Source of the DNA: an uncultured Clostridia bacterium
GTDB lineage: Bacteria; Bacillota; Clostridia; TANB77; CAG-508
Assembly: GCA_934141445.1 (NCBI GenBank)
Contig: CAKPCF010000006.1
Coordinates: 11,827-75,826 of the forward strand
Reading direction: 5' to 3'
DNA length: 64,000 nucleotides
In this document: positions 18,006 to 25,327 of the stretch, in pieces
Position numbering within the stretch: the first letter of the stretch is position 1
Layout: the number at the start of each line of letters is the position of its first letter
Made by a program: the position numbers and the translations under genes
The notes under the pieces: generated by a model
Seen by the model: the letters and a program-made list of their open reading frames with translations, nothing else
Database searches by the model: none
What the model was told of the DNA's origin: nothing

Positions 18006-18034
18006 ATTATACTACAAAATATACCAAAAGTCAA
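18006..18034 (-). promoter_or_regulatory. Sigma-A promoter of carD
   Basis: Minus-strand TTGACT (18034-18029), 17-nt spacer, TATAAT (18011-18006), about 45 nt upstream of the carD start. Confidence 0.88.
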
Positions 18035-18109
18035 AGTTTTTTAACAAAATTTACATAAGAAATTTCAATATTGTGGAAAATAAAATAATTATTTTTTTGT
18101 GTTTTTTAA

Positions 18110-18152
18110 ACAAAAAAGCTATCTAGCTTTTAATTACGCTAAATAGCTCTTT
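18110..18152 (-). terminator. Terminator of dut
   Basis: AGCTATCTAGC (18117-18127) pairs with GCTAAATAGCT (18138-18148) with one mismatch. T runs occur on both sides, so it can work in both directions. Confidence 0.75.
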
Positions 18153-18163
18153 TTTTCTTTAAT

Positions 18164-18625
18164 TTACTTGTTTGTTGAACCAAATCCACCTTTTCTAGTA
18201 CCTTCTGCATTATCATTATCAACAGTTAAATACTTCATAAAAATAGCTTGACCAATTGTATCACCTTTTTTTATTTCAACATCATGGTCAAAGAAATTAT
18301 AGTAAGCAAACATAAAATGACCATCATTATCTTCATTCTCATAGTAATCGCTATCGATAATTCCAACACTATTAGCCATTACTAATCCTCTTTTTCCTGG
18401 ATTAGAACTTCTATTGCAAAGCATATAAAATTCATCTGGTTCACAATATGCTTTTAATCCTGTTTTTACTAGAGTTGGTTTTTGTCCTGGTTTAAAAGCT
18501 GGAACTATTGTATCTTCAGCAGCTTCTATATCATATCCAGCAGAATGTTTTGTTTTTCTAACTGGTAAATTTATTCCTTTGTCTTCCCATCCTTTTGCTA
18601 TTTCAAATCCTCTTTTTCTTTCCAT
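18164..18625 (-). CDS. dut: dUTP diphosphatase
   Basis: Hydrolyses dUTP to dUMP and pyrophosphate, keeping uracil out of DNA and supplying dTMP synthesis. The five trimeric dUTPase motifs are visible: SAGYDIEA (1), NRSSNPGKRG (2), NSVGIIDSDYYENE (3), KKGDTIGQAIFMKY (4), and RKGGFGSTNK (5). At 153 residues it has normal length. An in-frame TTG lies at 18634, but it nearly touches the AAAGGA ribosome site, so ATG at 18625 is preferred. Monocistronic. Works towards the same goal as the UDG at 49482. Confidence 0.93.
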   Translation of the reverse strand: MERKRGFEIAKGWEDKGINLPVRKTKHSAGYDIEAAEDTIVPAFKPGQKPTLVKTGLKAYCEPDEFYMLCNRSSNPGKRGLVMANSVGIIDSDYYENEDNDGHFMFAYYNFFDHDVEIKKGDTIGQAIFMKYLTVDNDNAEGTRKGGFGSTNK

Positions 18626-18654
18626 ATCATGCAATTCCTTTCTTATTTTTTCTT

Positions 18655-18683
18655 ATTATATATTCTAAAATATCAATTTTCAA
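18655..18683 (-). promoter_or_regulatory. Sigma-A promoter of dut
   Basis: Minus-strand TTGAAA (18683-18678), 17-nt spacer, TATAAT (18660-18655), 30 nt before the dut start. Confidence 0.85.
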
Positions 18684-18734
18684 GATTTATTACATTATTT
18701 TTCAAGATTCTCTCTATATTTTGTAAAATTCAAT

Positions 18735-18781
18735 AAAAAACACTCTTTATCAATATATTGCAATCAATAAAAAGTGTTTTT
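18735..18781 (-). terminator. Terminator of the 18785 gene
   Basis: AAAAACACT at 18736-18744 pairs with AGTGTTTTT at 18773-18781, with an imperfect AT-rich inner stem. On the minus strand it ends in a T run. Confidence 0.7.
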
Positions 18782-18784
18782 AAT

Positions 18785-19420
18785 CTAAACCTCATTATAT
18801 GTATAATCTGTATAATTATTTATATCAAAAGTTAAAATATTATCATCATTAACTGTATTATATGAATATACATATTTAGCTATAGATTTTATTGCATCAT
18901 CTTTATAAAATTCTGTTTTTTCAATATTTCCACTTTCAGAATTTATATAAAAATATTCTGTTTCATCATCTTTTGATAAACTAATTTTTATATTATTTTC
19001 AGATTTTCCTAAATATTTATATTTAGCATTTTCATCTACTAATTTGTTAAATTCATCTAATGCATTTATTGTAATTTCTGTATTATCTGTATTTGATTTT
19101 ACTATAGTTTTTATATTCTCTAAAATCATTATTGAAGTTTTATCTTCTGTGTTAATCAAATTTTCTGTTTTTTCAGTAGAAGAATTATTTTGAATTATAT
19201 AAATATAATTATCCTTTTTGTAAGATTCCATACTTCCATTTAAATTATTGTTTTCATCAAAAAATTCTGCTTTAACACTAACATTATTTGCATTATTAAC
19301 ATCTTGATTTATTATACTTTTAATACTTTCCAAAGAATGTTTATTATTTAAATAAATAGCAACTATAGCCAAGATTACAACTACCAAAATAGCTAAAATA
19401 ATTAAAATTTTTTTCTTCAT
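18785..19420 (-). CDS. Membrane-anchored LolA-like extracytoplasmic protein
   Basis: A 211-residue protein with an N-terminal anchor (KKKILIILAILVVVILAIVA, no lipobox Cys) and a soluble outer domain. The repeated beta-strand pattern (SVKAEFFDENNN, NIKISLSKDDETEYFYINSE, GNIEKTEFYKDD) resembles LolA-like lipoprotein folds, in which a linear peptide such as YFYINSESGNIEKTEFY forms paired strands. Similar architecture is seen at 3721, 36525 and 37220, so these are probably paralogues or analogues. TGGAGG precedes the ATG. Function unknown. Confidence 0.65.
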   Translation of the reverse strand: MKKKILIILAILVVVILAIVAIYLNNKHSLESIKSIINQDVNNANNVSVKAEFFDENNNLNGSMESYKKDNYIYIIQNNSSTEKTENLINTEDKTSIMILENIKTIVKSNTDNTEITINALDEFNKLVDENAKYKYLGKSENNIKISLSKDDETEYFYINSESGNIEKTEFYKDDAIKSIAKYVYSYNTVNDDNILTFDINNYTDYTYNEV

Positions 19421-19491
19421 AAATTATACCTCCAATATAATTCAAACTATATCAAGTATATAAGAAAAAATAAATTTTATCAATAATAAAA

Positions 19492-19526
19492 ATGCAAAAA
19501 ATGTGCAAGATAACTTGCACATTTTT
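19492..19526 (-). terminator. Terminator of the rpsF-ssb-rpsR operon
   Basis: A 13-bp perfect stem (AAAAATGTGCAAG / CTTGCACATTTTT) with a 4-nt loop, followed by T residues on the minus strand. Confidence 0.88.
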
Positions 19527-19542
19527 ATTATATATTTATCAA

Positions 19543-19824
19543 TTAGTCTTGAGCATAAGGAATAATAGCAATATGTCTTCCTCTTTTAACAGCTGTTGTG
19601 ATAAATCTTTGATGTTTAGCACAAGCTCCTGTTGCTCTTCTAGGTAATATTTTACCTTTTTCATTGATGAATTTCTTTAATTGATCAGCATTTTTGTAAT
19701 CTAATTCAAAGTTTTTGTCATTGCATAATGCACAAACTTTTTTTCTAGCTTTTCTAAACTTTGGGTTGAAATCATCATCTTGATTATTTCTATTGTTTCT
19801 TCTTGTTTGTTTTTTGTCTGCCAT
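19543..19824 (-). CDS. rpsR: 30S ribosomal protein S18
   Basis: Small-subunit protein that pairs with S6 on 16S rRNA. The basic C-terminal half is typical (KGKILPRRATGACAKHQRFI, then TTAVKRGRHIAIIPY). It keeps the zinc-type ligands KVCALCNDKN and GACAKHQ (C-x2-C and C-x2-H), the C+ form of S18. The frame can be extended five codons to a TTG that overlaps the GGAGG ribosome site; ATG at 19824 is the start (93 residues). Last gene of the rpsF-ssb-rpsR operon. Confidence 0.96.
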   Translation of the reverse strand: MADKKQTRRNNRNNQDDDFNPKFRKARKKVCALCNDKNFELDYKNADQLKKFINEKGKILPRRATGACAKHQRFITTAVKRGRHIAIIPYAQD

Positions 19825-19860
19825 TTTATTTTCCTCCAATCTTTCAAACTTATATTTCCA

Positions 19861-20286
19861 TTAGAATGGTAGGTCATCATCTGAAGCATTAACTTGGAAT
19901 TCAGCACTTTGTGATAAATTCTCACCAAATGTGTTTTCAAAGTTCGCTCCTGCTCCCTCTCCATCTCTTCTACTATCTGCAAAATATGCTTCTTCAGCAA
20001 CAACTTCTGTTACATAATGTTTTTGTCCTTGGTCATCATCCCAAGTTCTTGTTTGTAATCTTCCAATAATTCCAACTTGTTGGCCTTTTTTGAAATATTT
20101 ACTACAAAATTCACCTGTTTTGCTCCAAGCAACAATATTTACGAAATCAGCTTGTCTTTCTTCGCCTTGTCTAGCAAATCTTCTATTAACAGCTAAACTA
20201 AAAGATGCTACTAAAGTGTTATTTGTTTGAGTATATCTTACTTCTGGATCTCTTGTTAAACGACCCATTAAAATTACTTTGTTCAT
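19861..20286 (-). CDS. ssb: Single-stranded DNA-binding protein
   Basis: Tetrameric ssDNA-binding protein for replication and repair. The OB fold fills residues 1-105: MNKVILMGRLTRDPEVRYTQ, VASFSLAVNRRF, and VNIVAWSKTGEFCSKYFKKG. A short linker leads to the acidic tip ASDDDLPF, which recruits partner enzymes through the terminal DLPF. At 141 residues it is a short form. It lies between rpsF and rpsR, the order conserved in Bacillus and most Bacillota, so S6, SSB and S18 are made together. Confidence 0.97.
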   Translation of the reverse strand: MNKVILMGRLTRDPEVRYTQTNNTLVASFSLAVNRRFARQGEERQADFVNIVAWSKTGEFCSKYFKKGQQVGIIGRLQTRTWDDDQGQKHYVTEVVAEEAYFADSRRDGEGAGANFENTFGENLSQSAEFQVNASDDDLPF

Positions 20287-20312
20287 TTACTCGTTTCCTT
20301 TCACTTTACAGA

Positions 20313-20600
20313 TTATTCTTCGTCTTTTCTTATTGTGATAAACTTCATTACTTCGTCTGTAATTCTGTAAACTCTTTCAAGTTCTGCAACGATACTTGGA
20401 TTTGCTTCAAAATTAAGAACTACATAATTTCCTTCTGTGTTTTTTTGAATTTCATAAGCTAATTTTTTCTTACCTAATTCATCAACACTTTCAACTTTTC
20501 CATCACCATTTATTAAGTCTGAAAATTTTTGGATTAAAGATTTAACTCCTGCATCTTCAACACTTGGATTGATAATGAATACAGATTCGTATTTATTCAT
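20313..20600 (-). CDS. rpsF: 30S ribosomal protein S6
   Basis: Small-subunit protein that binds S18 and the central domain of 16S rRNA. It begins MNKYESVFIINPSVEDAGVK and has the conserved ELGKKKLAYEIQKNTEGNYV and the C-terminal LERVYRITDEVMKFITIR. Length of 95 residues is standard. AGGAGGTG precedes the ATG. First gene of the operon. In many bacteria the S6:S18 complex represses this operon by binding a leader RNA; a strong hairpin is present in this leader (20647-20680). Confidence 0.96.
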   Translation of the reverse strand: MNKYESVFIINPSVEDAGVKSLIQKFSDLINGDGKVESVDELGKKKLAYEIQKNTEGNYVVLNFEANPSIVAELERVYRITDEVMKFITIRKDEE

Positions 20601-20646
20601 TATTCTTTCACCTCCTTTTGGATATAAAACCCATAAATATATATGA

Positions 20647-20680
20647 GTAAGGATTTTAGGCTTTTACCTAAAATGCTTAC
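20647..20680 (-). promoter_or_regulatory. Leader hairpin of the rpsF operon, possible S6:S18 autoregulation site
   Basis: On the minus strand GTAAG-C-ATTTTAGG pairs with CCTAAAAT-C-CTTAC around a 6-nt loop: 13 pairs with one C-C mismatch. It starts close to the predicted transcription start and lies about 47 nt before rpsF. It is not followed by a T run, so it is not a plain terminator. Autoregulation is inferred from other bacteria; I cannot confirm the conserved S6:S18 binding bases. Confidence 0.5.
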
Positions 20681-20682
20681 TT

Positions 20683-20711
20683 ATTTTACCATAATTTTTT
20701 TACAAATTCAA
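20683..20711 (-). promoter_or_regulatory. Sigma-A promoter of rpsF-ssb-rpsR
   Basis: Minus-strand TTGAAT (20711-20706), 17-nt spacer, TAAAAT (20688-20683). Confidence 0.75.
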
Positions 20712-20781
20712 GTTTTATTTTAACTTTTTTAGCATTTTTTTAAAATCTTATTTAACTTTTTATCAGTCCTATTTTCTCATA

Positions 20782-20810
20782 TTGATATTAGCTTAAATTC
20801 GTGTTATAAT
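20782..20810 (+). promoter_or_regulatory. Sigma-A promoter of the 20950 cassette
   Basis: TTGATA (20782-20787), 17-nt spacer, TATAAT (20805-20810). The leader of about 130 nt that follows holds a TATATCAA/TTGATATA inverted repeat, an AGAAAT/ATTTCT hairpin, and an AUG-UAA pair at 20897-20902. Confidence 0.8.
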
Positions 20811-20949
20811 TCCAATGATATTTATTATTATATCAACAGTAAACTACTATTGATATAACTTAAATATACTATTTAGAAAGGAGTATTTATTATTTTATGT
20901 AAGAGAAATTGGTATTTCTGTAAATTTTGTACGAATGGAGGAAAATGAA

Positions 20950-21330
20950 ATGTTGCATTGCTATAATGAAATTCCACAGTATTACTTCTGTCCTATATGC
21001 AATTGCTGGCATACTTATCCCAGTAAGCAACCTTTATCCTATTACAACTCTGAAGAAAACTACCTTGAAATAAAGTGCAGCTATAATCCTATTGGTGTAA
21101 ATTTGCATATATATTTTAAGAACAAACGAGTTCACTACAAAATCATCACTTCCACCAGAAAGATTCTGGACACTTCGGATGGCGGCTCTATCTCTATTAA
21201 TAAGTTTAAAGAGGTTCGTAATCATGTCTTTATGGTTCATCTTACGGAGACTCATTACAATTTTGGTTTCTGCTATGACAAAATTGATTCTATCTGGCCA
21301 ACTAAAGCAGAACTCGAACAAATTAGATAA
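20950..21330 (+). CDS. Small Cys-rich protein of unknown function, foreign-looking codon use
   Basis: A 126-residue soluble protein. GGAGG lies 7 nt before ATG 20950; an in-frame ATG at 20935 overlaps that site and is rejected. The N-terminus has a possible zinc-binding patch (YYFCPICNCWHTYPS, about 11-25). The rest alternates beta-like stretches (LEIKCSYN, VNLHIYFKNKRVHYKIIT). No family recognised. Codon use differs from the neighbours: more GGC, CTC, TCG and TGC, fewer AT-ending codons. Its own promoter and GC-rich terminator make it a self-contained cassette inserted between rpsF and the pilin-like gene. Lateral gain is inferred. Confidence 0.65.
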   Translation: MLHCYNEIPQYYFCPICNCWHTYPSKQPLSYYNSEENYLEIKCSYNPIGVNLHIYFKNKRVHYKIITSTRKILDTSDGGSISINKFKEVRNHVFMVHLTETHYNFGFCYDKIDSIWPTKAELEQIR

Positions 21331-21403
21331 AGCAAGTACCCAAAATTTGGTCAAACTCGTAGGTTCCTTATCCTAAAATAATAAATACCCAATAGTGTAT
21401 TTT

Positions 21404-21433
21404 CCTCCAGACAATCGGTCTGGAGGTTTTGTT
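21404..21433 (+). terminator. GC-rich terminator of the 20950 cassette
   Basis: CCTCCAGAC and GTCTGGAGG form a perfect 9-bp stem with a 5-nt loop, then TTTTGTTTT. The CCAGAC/GTCTGG core recurs in the terminator of the 27454 gene. Confidence 0.9.
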
Positions 21434-21472
21434 TTCAATCATTTATTTTTAAAATTGTTATAAACACAATAA

Positions 21473-21501
21473 AAGAGTAAGAATTTTTTATTCTCACTCT
21501 T
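21473..21501 (-). terminator. Probable terminator of the pilin-like gene
   Basis: AAGAGTAAGAAT pairs with ATTCTCACTCTT with one mismatch; four T follow on the minus strand. Confidence 0.55.
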
Positions 21502-21533
21502 CTAAATTTTTATCTTCTACCATGTTTTTTCTA

Positions 21534-22013
21534 TTATTGATAATCTTCTAATTTAACCTCTGTATATTTTGATAAATCTATTGTATATTTTTTTCCTTCA
21601 TCATCTGAAACTTGTACACCTTTTCCATAATATATTGTATGTGAATCTTCATTTATATAAAATTCATCTTCTGAATTATTTAAAGTAATTCCACCTATTT
21701 TTTCATAAGTTTCAGAATCTAATTTATAATAAACATCATTATCATTTACATTCTTCTCATTAAGCCATGCTAGTTGTGAAAGATCATCTTCTACTTTATT
21801 TGAACTTTTTACTGGTAATGTTCCATACTTTAAATAATACATATCTATTTTTTCCTGCAAATTTGTTATATCTGCATACATATTATTCAATTGTTTTACA
21901 TGAACACTTGACAAAGATGCAAATGTAATAGTTGACAAAATCATTGTAAATAACAAAATTGTAATTGTCAACGCTACAAGTGTAATACCATTATTATTTT
22001 TTAAATTTCCCAT
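21534..22013 (-). CDS. Type IV prepilin-like protein
   Basis: A 159-residue protein with a class III signal: a short polar leader ending in Gly (KNNNG) and then the hydrophobic helix ITLVALTITILLFTMILSTI. A prepilin peptidase would cut after the Gly. The position-5 Glu of classical pilins is missing here (ALTIT), as in many clostridial pseudopilin-like proteins. The outer domain has the usual N-terminal helix (ADITNLQEKIDMYYLKYGTL, about 43-62). No prepilin peptidase or assembly ATPase is in the window, so the machinery must be elsewhere. Perhaps a pilus, secretion or competence pseudopilin; this is inference. Confidence 0.7.
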   Translation of the reverse strand: MGNLKNNNGITLVALTITILLFTMILSTITFASLSSVHVKQLNNMYADITNLQEKIDMYYLKYGTLPVKSSNKVEDDLSQLAWLNEKNVNDNDVYYKLDSETYEKIGGITLNNSEDEFYINEDSHTIYYGKGVQVSDDEGKKYTIDLSKYTEVKLEDYQ

Positions 22014-22050
22014 ATATTCTTCCTCTTAAAATTATAGATATAGTTTACTA

Positions 22051-22701
22051 CTAATAACATTTTTTTTCAATATTTTTTTGACTTTTTTCATTTTCAATTA
22101 TATCATACATTCTTAATACAGTTTTTGACTTTTTATCCTCATTAAATTTCAAATACCATAAATAGAGTAATGTAAATAAAATTCCTAAATTTTTCAATTT
22201 TAAAATTAACAAACTATACATAACAGTAATACAAGCTAAAGTATATTGACCTATTTTACTAATTAGTATATAAGATTTTTTATATCCATATTTTATTTTT
22301 AACAATTCTCTAAAAGTTTTTCCACCATCTAAAGGTAAAATTGGTAATAAATTTGCAATTCCTAAAACTAGATTTATAAAAAAACAATATACAACAATTT
22401 TATTGTTTAAATCACTTAATAAAAATATCAAAGCTAGTACAAAATTAAAACATGGACCAACTAAATATGTAATAATTTTCTTCCTACAATTTGCTTCGCT
22501 AAATGAATAAAACTTTATAGATAAACCATACGGCGTTATTTCAACACTTTCTAATTCAAAACCTTGCAAAATTCCAACTATTGCATGAGACAATTCGTGT
22601 AAACAAATGAAAATTAAAAAAATGACATACATTTTAAATTGCTTCAATATTAAATACACAATACATAAGAAAATTATTTTCAAATCTATTTTTAATTCCA
22701 T
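22051..22701 (-). CDS. spoIVFB: SpoIVFB-like site-2 (M50) intramembrane metalloprotease
   Basis: Intramembrane zinc protease; in Bacillus it releases sigma-K from its pro-form in the mother cell. The zinc motif HELSH (in CLHELSHAIVGILQ, about residues 34-47) is in an early membrane helix, and the second motif ILPLDGGKTFREL (about 121-133) matches the conserved N/L-P-x-x-P-L-D-G pattern. Six or so hydrophobic segments and a cytoplasmic tail are seen; no CBS domain. The upstream gene is a SpoIVFA-like M23 protein, the normal pair. Without a sigK in the window its substrate stays open. Confidence 0.85.
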   Translation of the reverse strand: MELKIDLKIIFLCIVYLILKQFKMYVIFLIFICLHELSHAIVGILQGFELESVEITPYGLSIKFYSFSEANCRKKIITYLVGPCFNFVLALIFLLSDLNNKIVVYCFFINLVLGIANLLPILPLDGGKTFRELLKIKYGYKKSYILISKIGQYTLACITVMYSLLILKLKNLGILFTLLYLWYLKFNEDKKSKTVLRMYDIIENEKSQKNIEKKCY

Positions 22702-22739
22702 ATAAAATTCCTCACTTGTTTTAGCACATAATATACATG

Positions 22740-23627
22740 TTAAAACTCAAAGATTTCTTGTGGATTAACATATCTATTTTGATATCTAATTTCAAAATGC
22801 AAATGTGGTCCAGTACTATTGCCTGTACTACCTACCAAAGCTATTTTATCCCCTTTATTTACTTGTTGTCCCTGTTTTACCAATATTTTTGAACAATGTG
22901 CATACAAAGTTATCAAATCACCATCTTGTATTTTCAAATGCTTTCCATAATCGCCCTCACTAGACACTAATATTACTTCTCCAGAATTAGCTGCTAATAT
23001 TTCTGTTCCACTACTTGCTGCAATATCTGTACCAGTATGATACCCATTTATTTTTTGATTTGTCGATTCTCTTGTACCAAACCTAGATGTAATTGTTCCA
23101 GTAATCGGTTTTGTTAAGTCATAATTATTTTTTACTTTCTCACTATCGCTCTCATTATTTTCTATAATTTCTTCTTTTATTTCCTCATTTTCTTCACTTC
23201 CTCCACCTAAAGCTACCTGTTCATTTTGGTTTTCTTCATTACTTTGTTCTGTTGAAATATTATCCGTATTTGCTTCTGATTCTGTACTTACATTATTTGC
23301 CGTATTAGAACTATTTTCAAAAATTGTTGCATCATCTGGAACATTTACTACAGAATTTATAAAATCATCAATATTCTGTTTTATATTTACCTGGTATGAA
23401 GATATATTTTGTAAAAAATTTTCACTAAATATTTCCTCTTTATTTTGAATGCAAAAAATAATTATTGTTATATTGATTAGTATTAAACCTTCTAATAGTA
23501 TTTTACTCCCAAAATATGTTTTTTTAACTTTTTCAACATTATCATTCTTTTCATTTGGATATTTCCTTCTATAAGCTATTTCTTCAGCTTTTCTTATTCT
23601 TTCCATTTCATTTAAAGCTCTTTCCAT
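22740..23627 (-). CDS. spoIVFA: SpoIVFA-like membrane protein with M23 (LytM) domain
   Basis: Partner and regulator of SpoIVFB in Bacillus. Residues 1-45 are cytoplasmic and charged, a membrane helix follows (LEGLILINITIIIFCI), then an acidic, low-complexity linker of about 90 residues. The C-terminal M23 domain starts near 175 (PITGTITSRFGTRE) and keeps metal ligands in GYHTGTDIA and GPHLHFEIR, so unlike Bacillus SpoIVFA it may still be an active endopeptidase. ATG at 23627 follows AAAGGGGA; an adjacent TTG is less likely. It lies 38 nt upstream of spoIVFB. Confidence 0.8.
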   Translation of the reverse strand: MERALNEMERIRKAEEIAYRRKYPNEKNDNVEKVKKTYFGSKILLEGLILINITIIIFCIQNKEEIFSENFLQNISSYQVNIKQNIDDFINSVVNVPDDATIFENSSNTANNVSTESEANTDNISTEQSNEENQNEQVALGGGSEENEEIKEEIIENNESDSEKVKNNYDLTKPITGTITSRFGTRESTNQKINGYHTGTDIAASSGTEILAANSGEVILVSSEGDYGKHLKIQDGDLITLYAHCSKILVKQGQQVNKGDKIALVGSTGNSTGPHLHFEIRYQNRYVNPQEIFEF

Positions 23628-23734
23628 CAATAAGTCCCCTTTCTACATTCAATTTACACTAAAATATATTCAATAAGATTTCAAGTAGAACAAATGTGGA
23701 CATATCTTAAATGAAATTTTATACATGCTTTTCC

Positions 23735-24037
23735 TTATAATGCTATCAATACAGTTAATGCAAATACTATAAATAAAAATATATTACAAATTTTCAATCT
23801 TTTATATTTAACTTTCATATCTTTTTCCATACTATTTCTTTCTGCTTTAGCATTTAACTCATTTACATAATTATCAACTACATTTTCTGCTTCTTTTAAG
23901 ATTGTTTCATGTTTTCTCTTATCAAATACACCCTCTTCTATTTTTACATTAGGCTTTAAAATAACGAAAGCTTCTTCAACAATGTTCGAAGGCAAGTTAT
24001 TTAAAATAATCATATTTTTCATTTTATTTGTTTGCAT
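23735..24037 (-). CDS. Hypothetical tail-anchored small membrane protein
   Basis: A 100-residue protein, AGAGAGG 7 nt before the ATG. The first 75 residues are soluble and helical (LKEAENVVDNYVNELNAKAE), and the last 20 form one membrane helix (ICNIFLFIVFALTVLIAL) reaching the C-terminus, the plan of a tail-anchored protein. No family recognised. Located beside sporulation genes and divergent from ylmC, so a sporulation role is possible but unproven. Confidence 0.6.
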   Translation of the reverse strand: MQTNKMKNMIILNNLPSNIVEEAFVILKPNVKIEEGVFDKRKHETILKEAENVVDNYVNELNAKAERNSMEKDMKVKYKRLKICNIFLFIVFALTVLIAL

Positions 24038-24140
24038 ATTTAAACCTCTCTAAAACTTATTTGTTGTATATTTTTTCCAATTGTTATCAAATTATTCACA
24101 TATTATATTTTATTCAGCATATCATAGTTTAGGTGATAAA

Positions 24141-24375
24141 ATGAATTCAAAAGGTCTTGATTTTAAACATAAAGAAGTTATAAACATGAAAACAGGTGAA
24201 AAACTTGGTTATGTATTAGATGTTAATGCAGATTTGAATACTGGAAAAATAACGTCAATTGTTGTGCCTCGGTTCTACAAAACTTTTTAATATTTTTTCT
24301 AGTGGAAATGAACTAACAATTCCATGGACATCTATAAAATGTATTGGTCCAGAAATTATATTAGTAGAATTATAA
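24141..24375 (+). CDS. ylmC: YlmC/YmxH-family PRC-barrel sporulation protein, frame changes at a CGG codon
   Basis: Small PRC-barrel protein of the YlmC/YmxH family, usually encoded near sigE/sigG and linked to sporulation. Frame 1 (ATG 24141 after TAGGTGAT) encodes FKHKEVINMKTGEKLGYVLD and ITSIVVP, then reaches CGG at 24270-24272 and stops six codons on. The +1 frame continues with GSTKLFNIFSS and LTIPWTSIKCIGPEIILVEL, which is exactly the family C-terminus (G-x-x-K-x-x-x-F, IPW-x-x-I-x-x-IG-x-x-IILV). Skipping the C of CGG gives 77 residues, the normal length. It faces sigG across a shared terminator. Confidence 0.85.
24270..24272 (+). other. CGG codon at frame-change site 3 (ylmC)
   Basis: Context GTG CCT CGG TTC TAC. 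Dropping the C gives CCT GGT TCT ACA, that is P-G-S-T, matching the Gly of the YlmC/YmxH family. Frame 1 ends at TAA six codons later. Confidence 0.7.
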
Positions 24376-24409
24376 AATATATTAAAATTTCTTCATGATG
24401 TTCTATAAT

Positions 24410-24467
24410 TAAAAAGTAGGCATTACTAGTTTTGAAATAAATTTCTTGCTAGTTTATGCCTACTTAT
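24410..24467. terminator. Bidirectional terminator between ylmC and sigG
   Basis: AAGTAGGCAT (24414-24423) pairs with ATGCCTACTT (24456-24465); an inner ACTAG/CTAGT stem extends it. A-rich on the left side, giving T residues for the minus strand. Confidence 0.75.
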
Positions 24468-24470
24468 ATA

Positions 24471-25244
24471 TTATTTATACAATCTTCTGATATGGTCTAT
24501 TGCACTTTTTTCTATTCTAGAAACTTGTGCTTGTGAAATACCAATTTCATCAGCAACTTCCATTTGCGTTCTTCCCATAAAAAATCTTTTATTTATTATC
24601 ATTCTTTCTTTATCTGTAAGTTTTTTCATAGCCTCTGCAATTGTAATATTTTCAGTCCACTGCTCATCTGTATTTTTCTTATCTTTAACTTGATCCATTA
24701 TATATATGCTATCTGCACCATCATTATACACTGGCTCTTGCAAAGAAACCGGGTCTTGAATTGCATCTAAACTCATAACAACATCTTCTTTTTCCACTTG
24801 CAGTTCTTTTGCAATTTCTTCAACTGTTGGTTCTTTGCCAGTTTCTTTCTGTAGTTTTTCCTTTGCCTGCAAAATCCTATATGCTAAATCTCTAACAGAC
24901 CTACTAACTCTAACCATATTATTATCCCTTAAATACCTACGTATTTCCCCAATTATCATTGGCACAGCATAAGTACTTAATTGAATATCTAGTGATATAT
25001 CAAAATTATCAATTGCTTTTATTAGTCCTACACAACCTATTTGAAATAAATCATCAGCATTTTCTCCTCTTCCGCCAAACCTTTGAATAACACTTAATAC
25101 TAATCTTAAGTTTCCATTTATAAGTTCATCTCTTGCAGTATTATCACCTTCCTGCATTTTTAAAAATAATTCTTTATTTTCTTTATTTGTTAATACTTTT
25201 AGTTTGGAGGTATTAGTATTTGCAATTTCAACTCTACTAATCAA
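24471..25244 (-). CDS. sigG: Sporulation sigma factor SigG
   Basis: Late forespore-specific sigma factor. The N-terminal signature RVEIANTNTSKLKVLTNKE is typical of SigG (Bacillus has the related KVEICGVNTSKLPVL). Region 2 (DDLFQIGCVGLIKAIDNFD, STYAVPMIIGEIRRYLRDN), region 3 (RDLAYRILQAKEKLQKETGK) and region 4 (GRTQMEVADEIGISQAQVSR) are intact. The start is TTG at 25244, with AAGGAGG 7 nt upstream. Bacillus places sigG directly after sigE; here it is about 4 kb away, with a DnaB-like gene and a foreign-looking cassette among the genes between. Confidence 0.93.
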   Translation of the reverse strand: MISRVEIANTNTSKLKVLTNKENKELFLKMQEGDNTARDELINGNLRLVLSVIQRFGGRGENADDLFQIGCVGLIKAIDNFDISLDIQLSTYAVPMIIGEIRRYLRDNNMVRVSRSVRDLAYRILQAKEKLQKETGKEPTVEEIAKELQVEKEDVVMSLDAIQDPVSLQEPVYNDGADSIYIMDQVKDKKNTDEQWTENITIAEAMKKLTDKERMIINKRFFMGRTQMEVADEIGISQAQVSRIEKSAIDHIRRLYK

Positions 25245-25327
25245 AATAAGACCTCCTTCTAGAAATAATTTAATATAATTATTTCCAGAAAAAAGTCTAT
25301 TTATACATTAAGAATTATTAGTATTTA

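Noticed and set aside
20935..20949. Upstream ATG as start of the 20950 gene
   Set aside because: That ATG overlaps the GGAGG ribosome site; the ATG at 20950 has ideal spacing.
7683..24375. Stop-codon reassignment as the cause of the breaks in comEC and ylmC
   Set aside because: Reading through the stops does not restore the family sequence; only a +1 change does. TGA, TAG and TAA all end other intact genes in the window.
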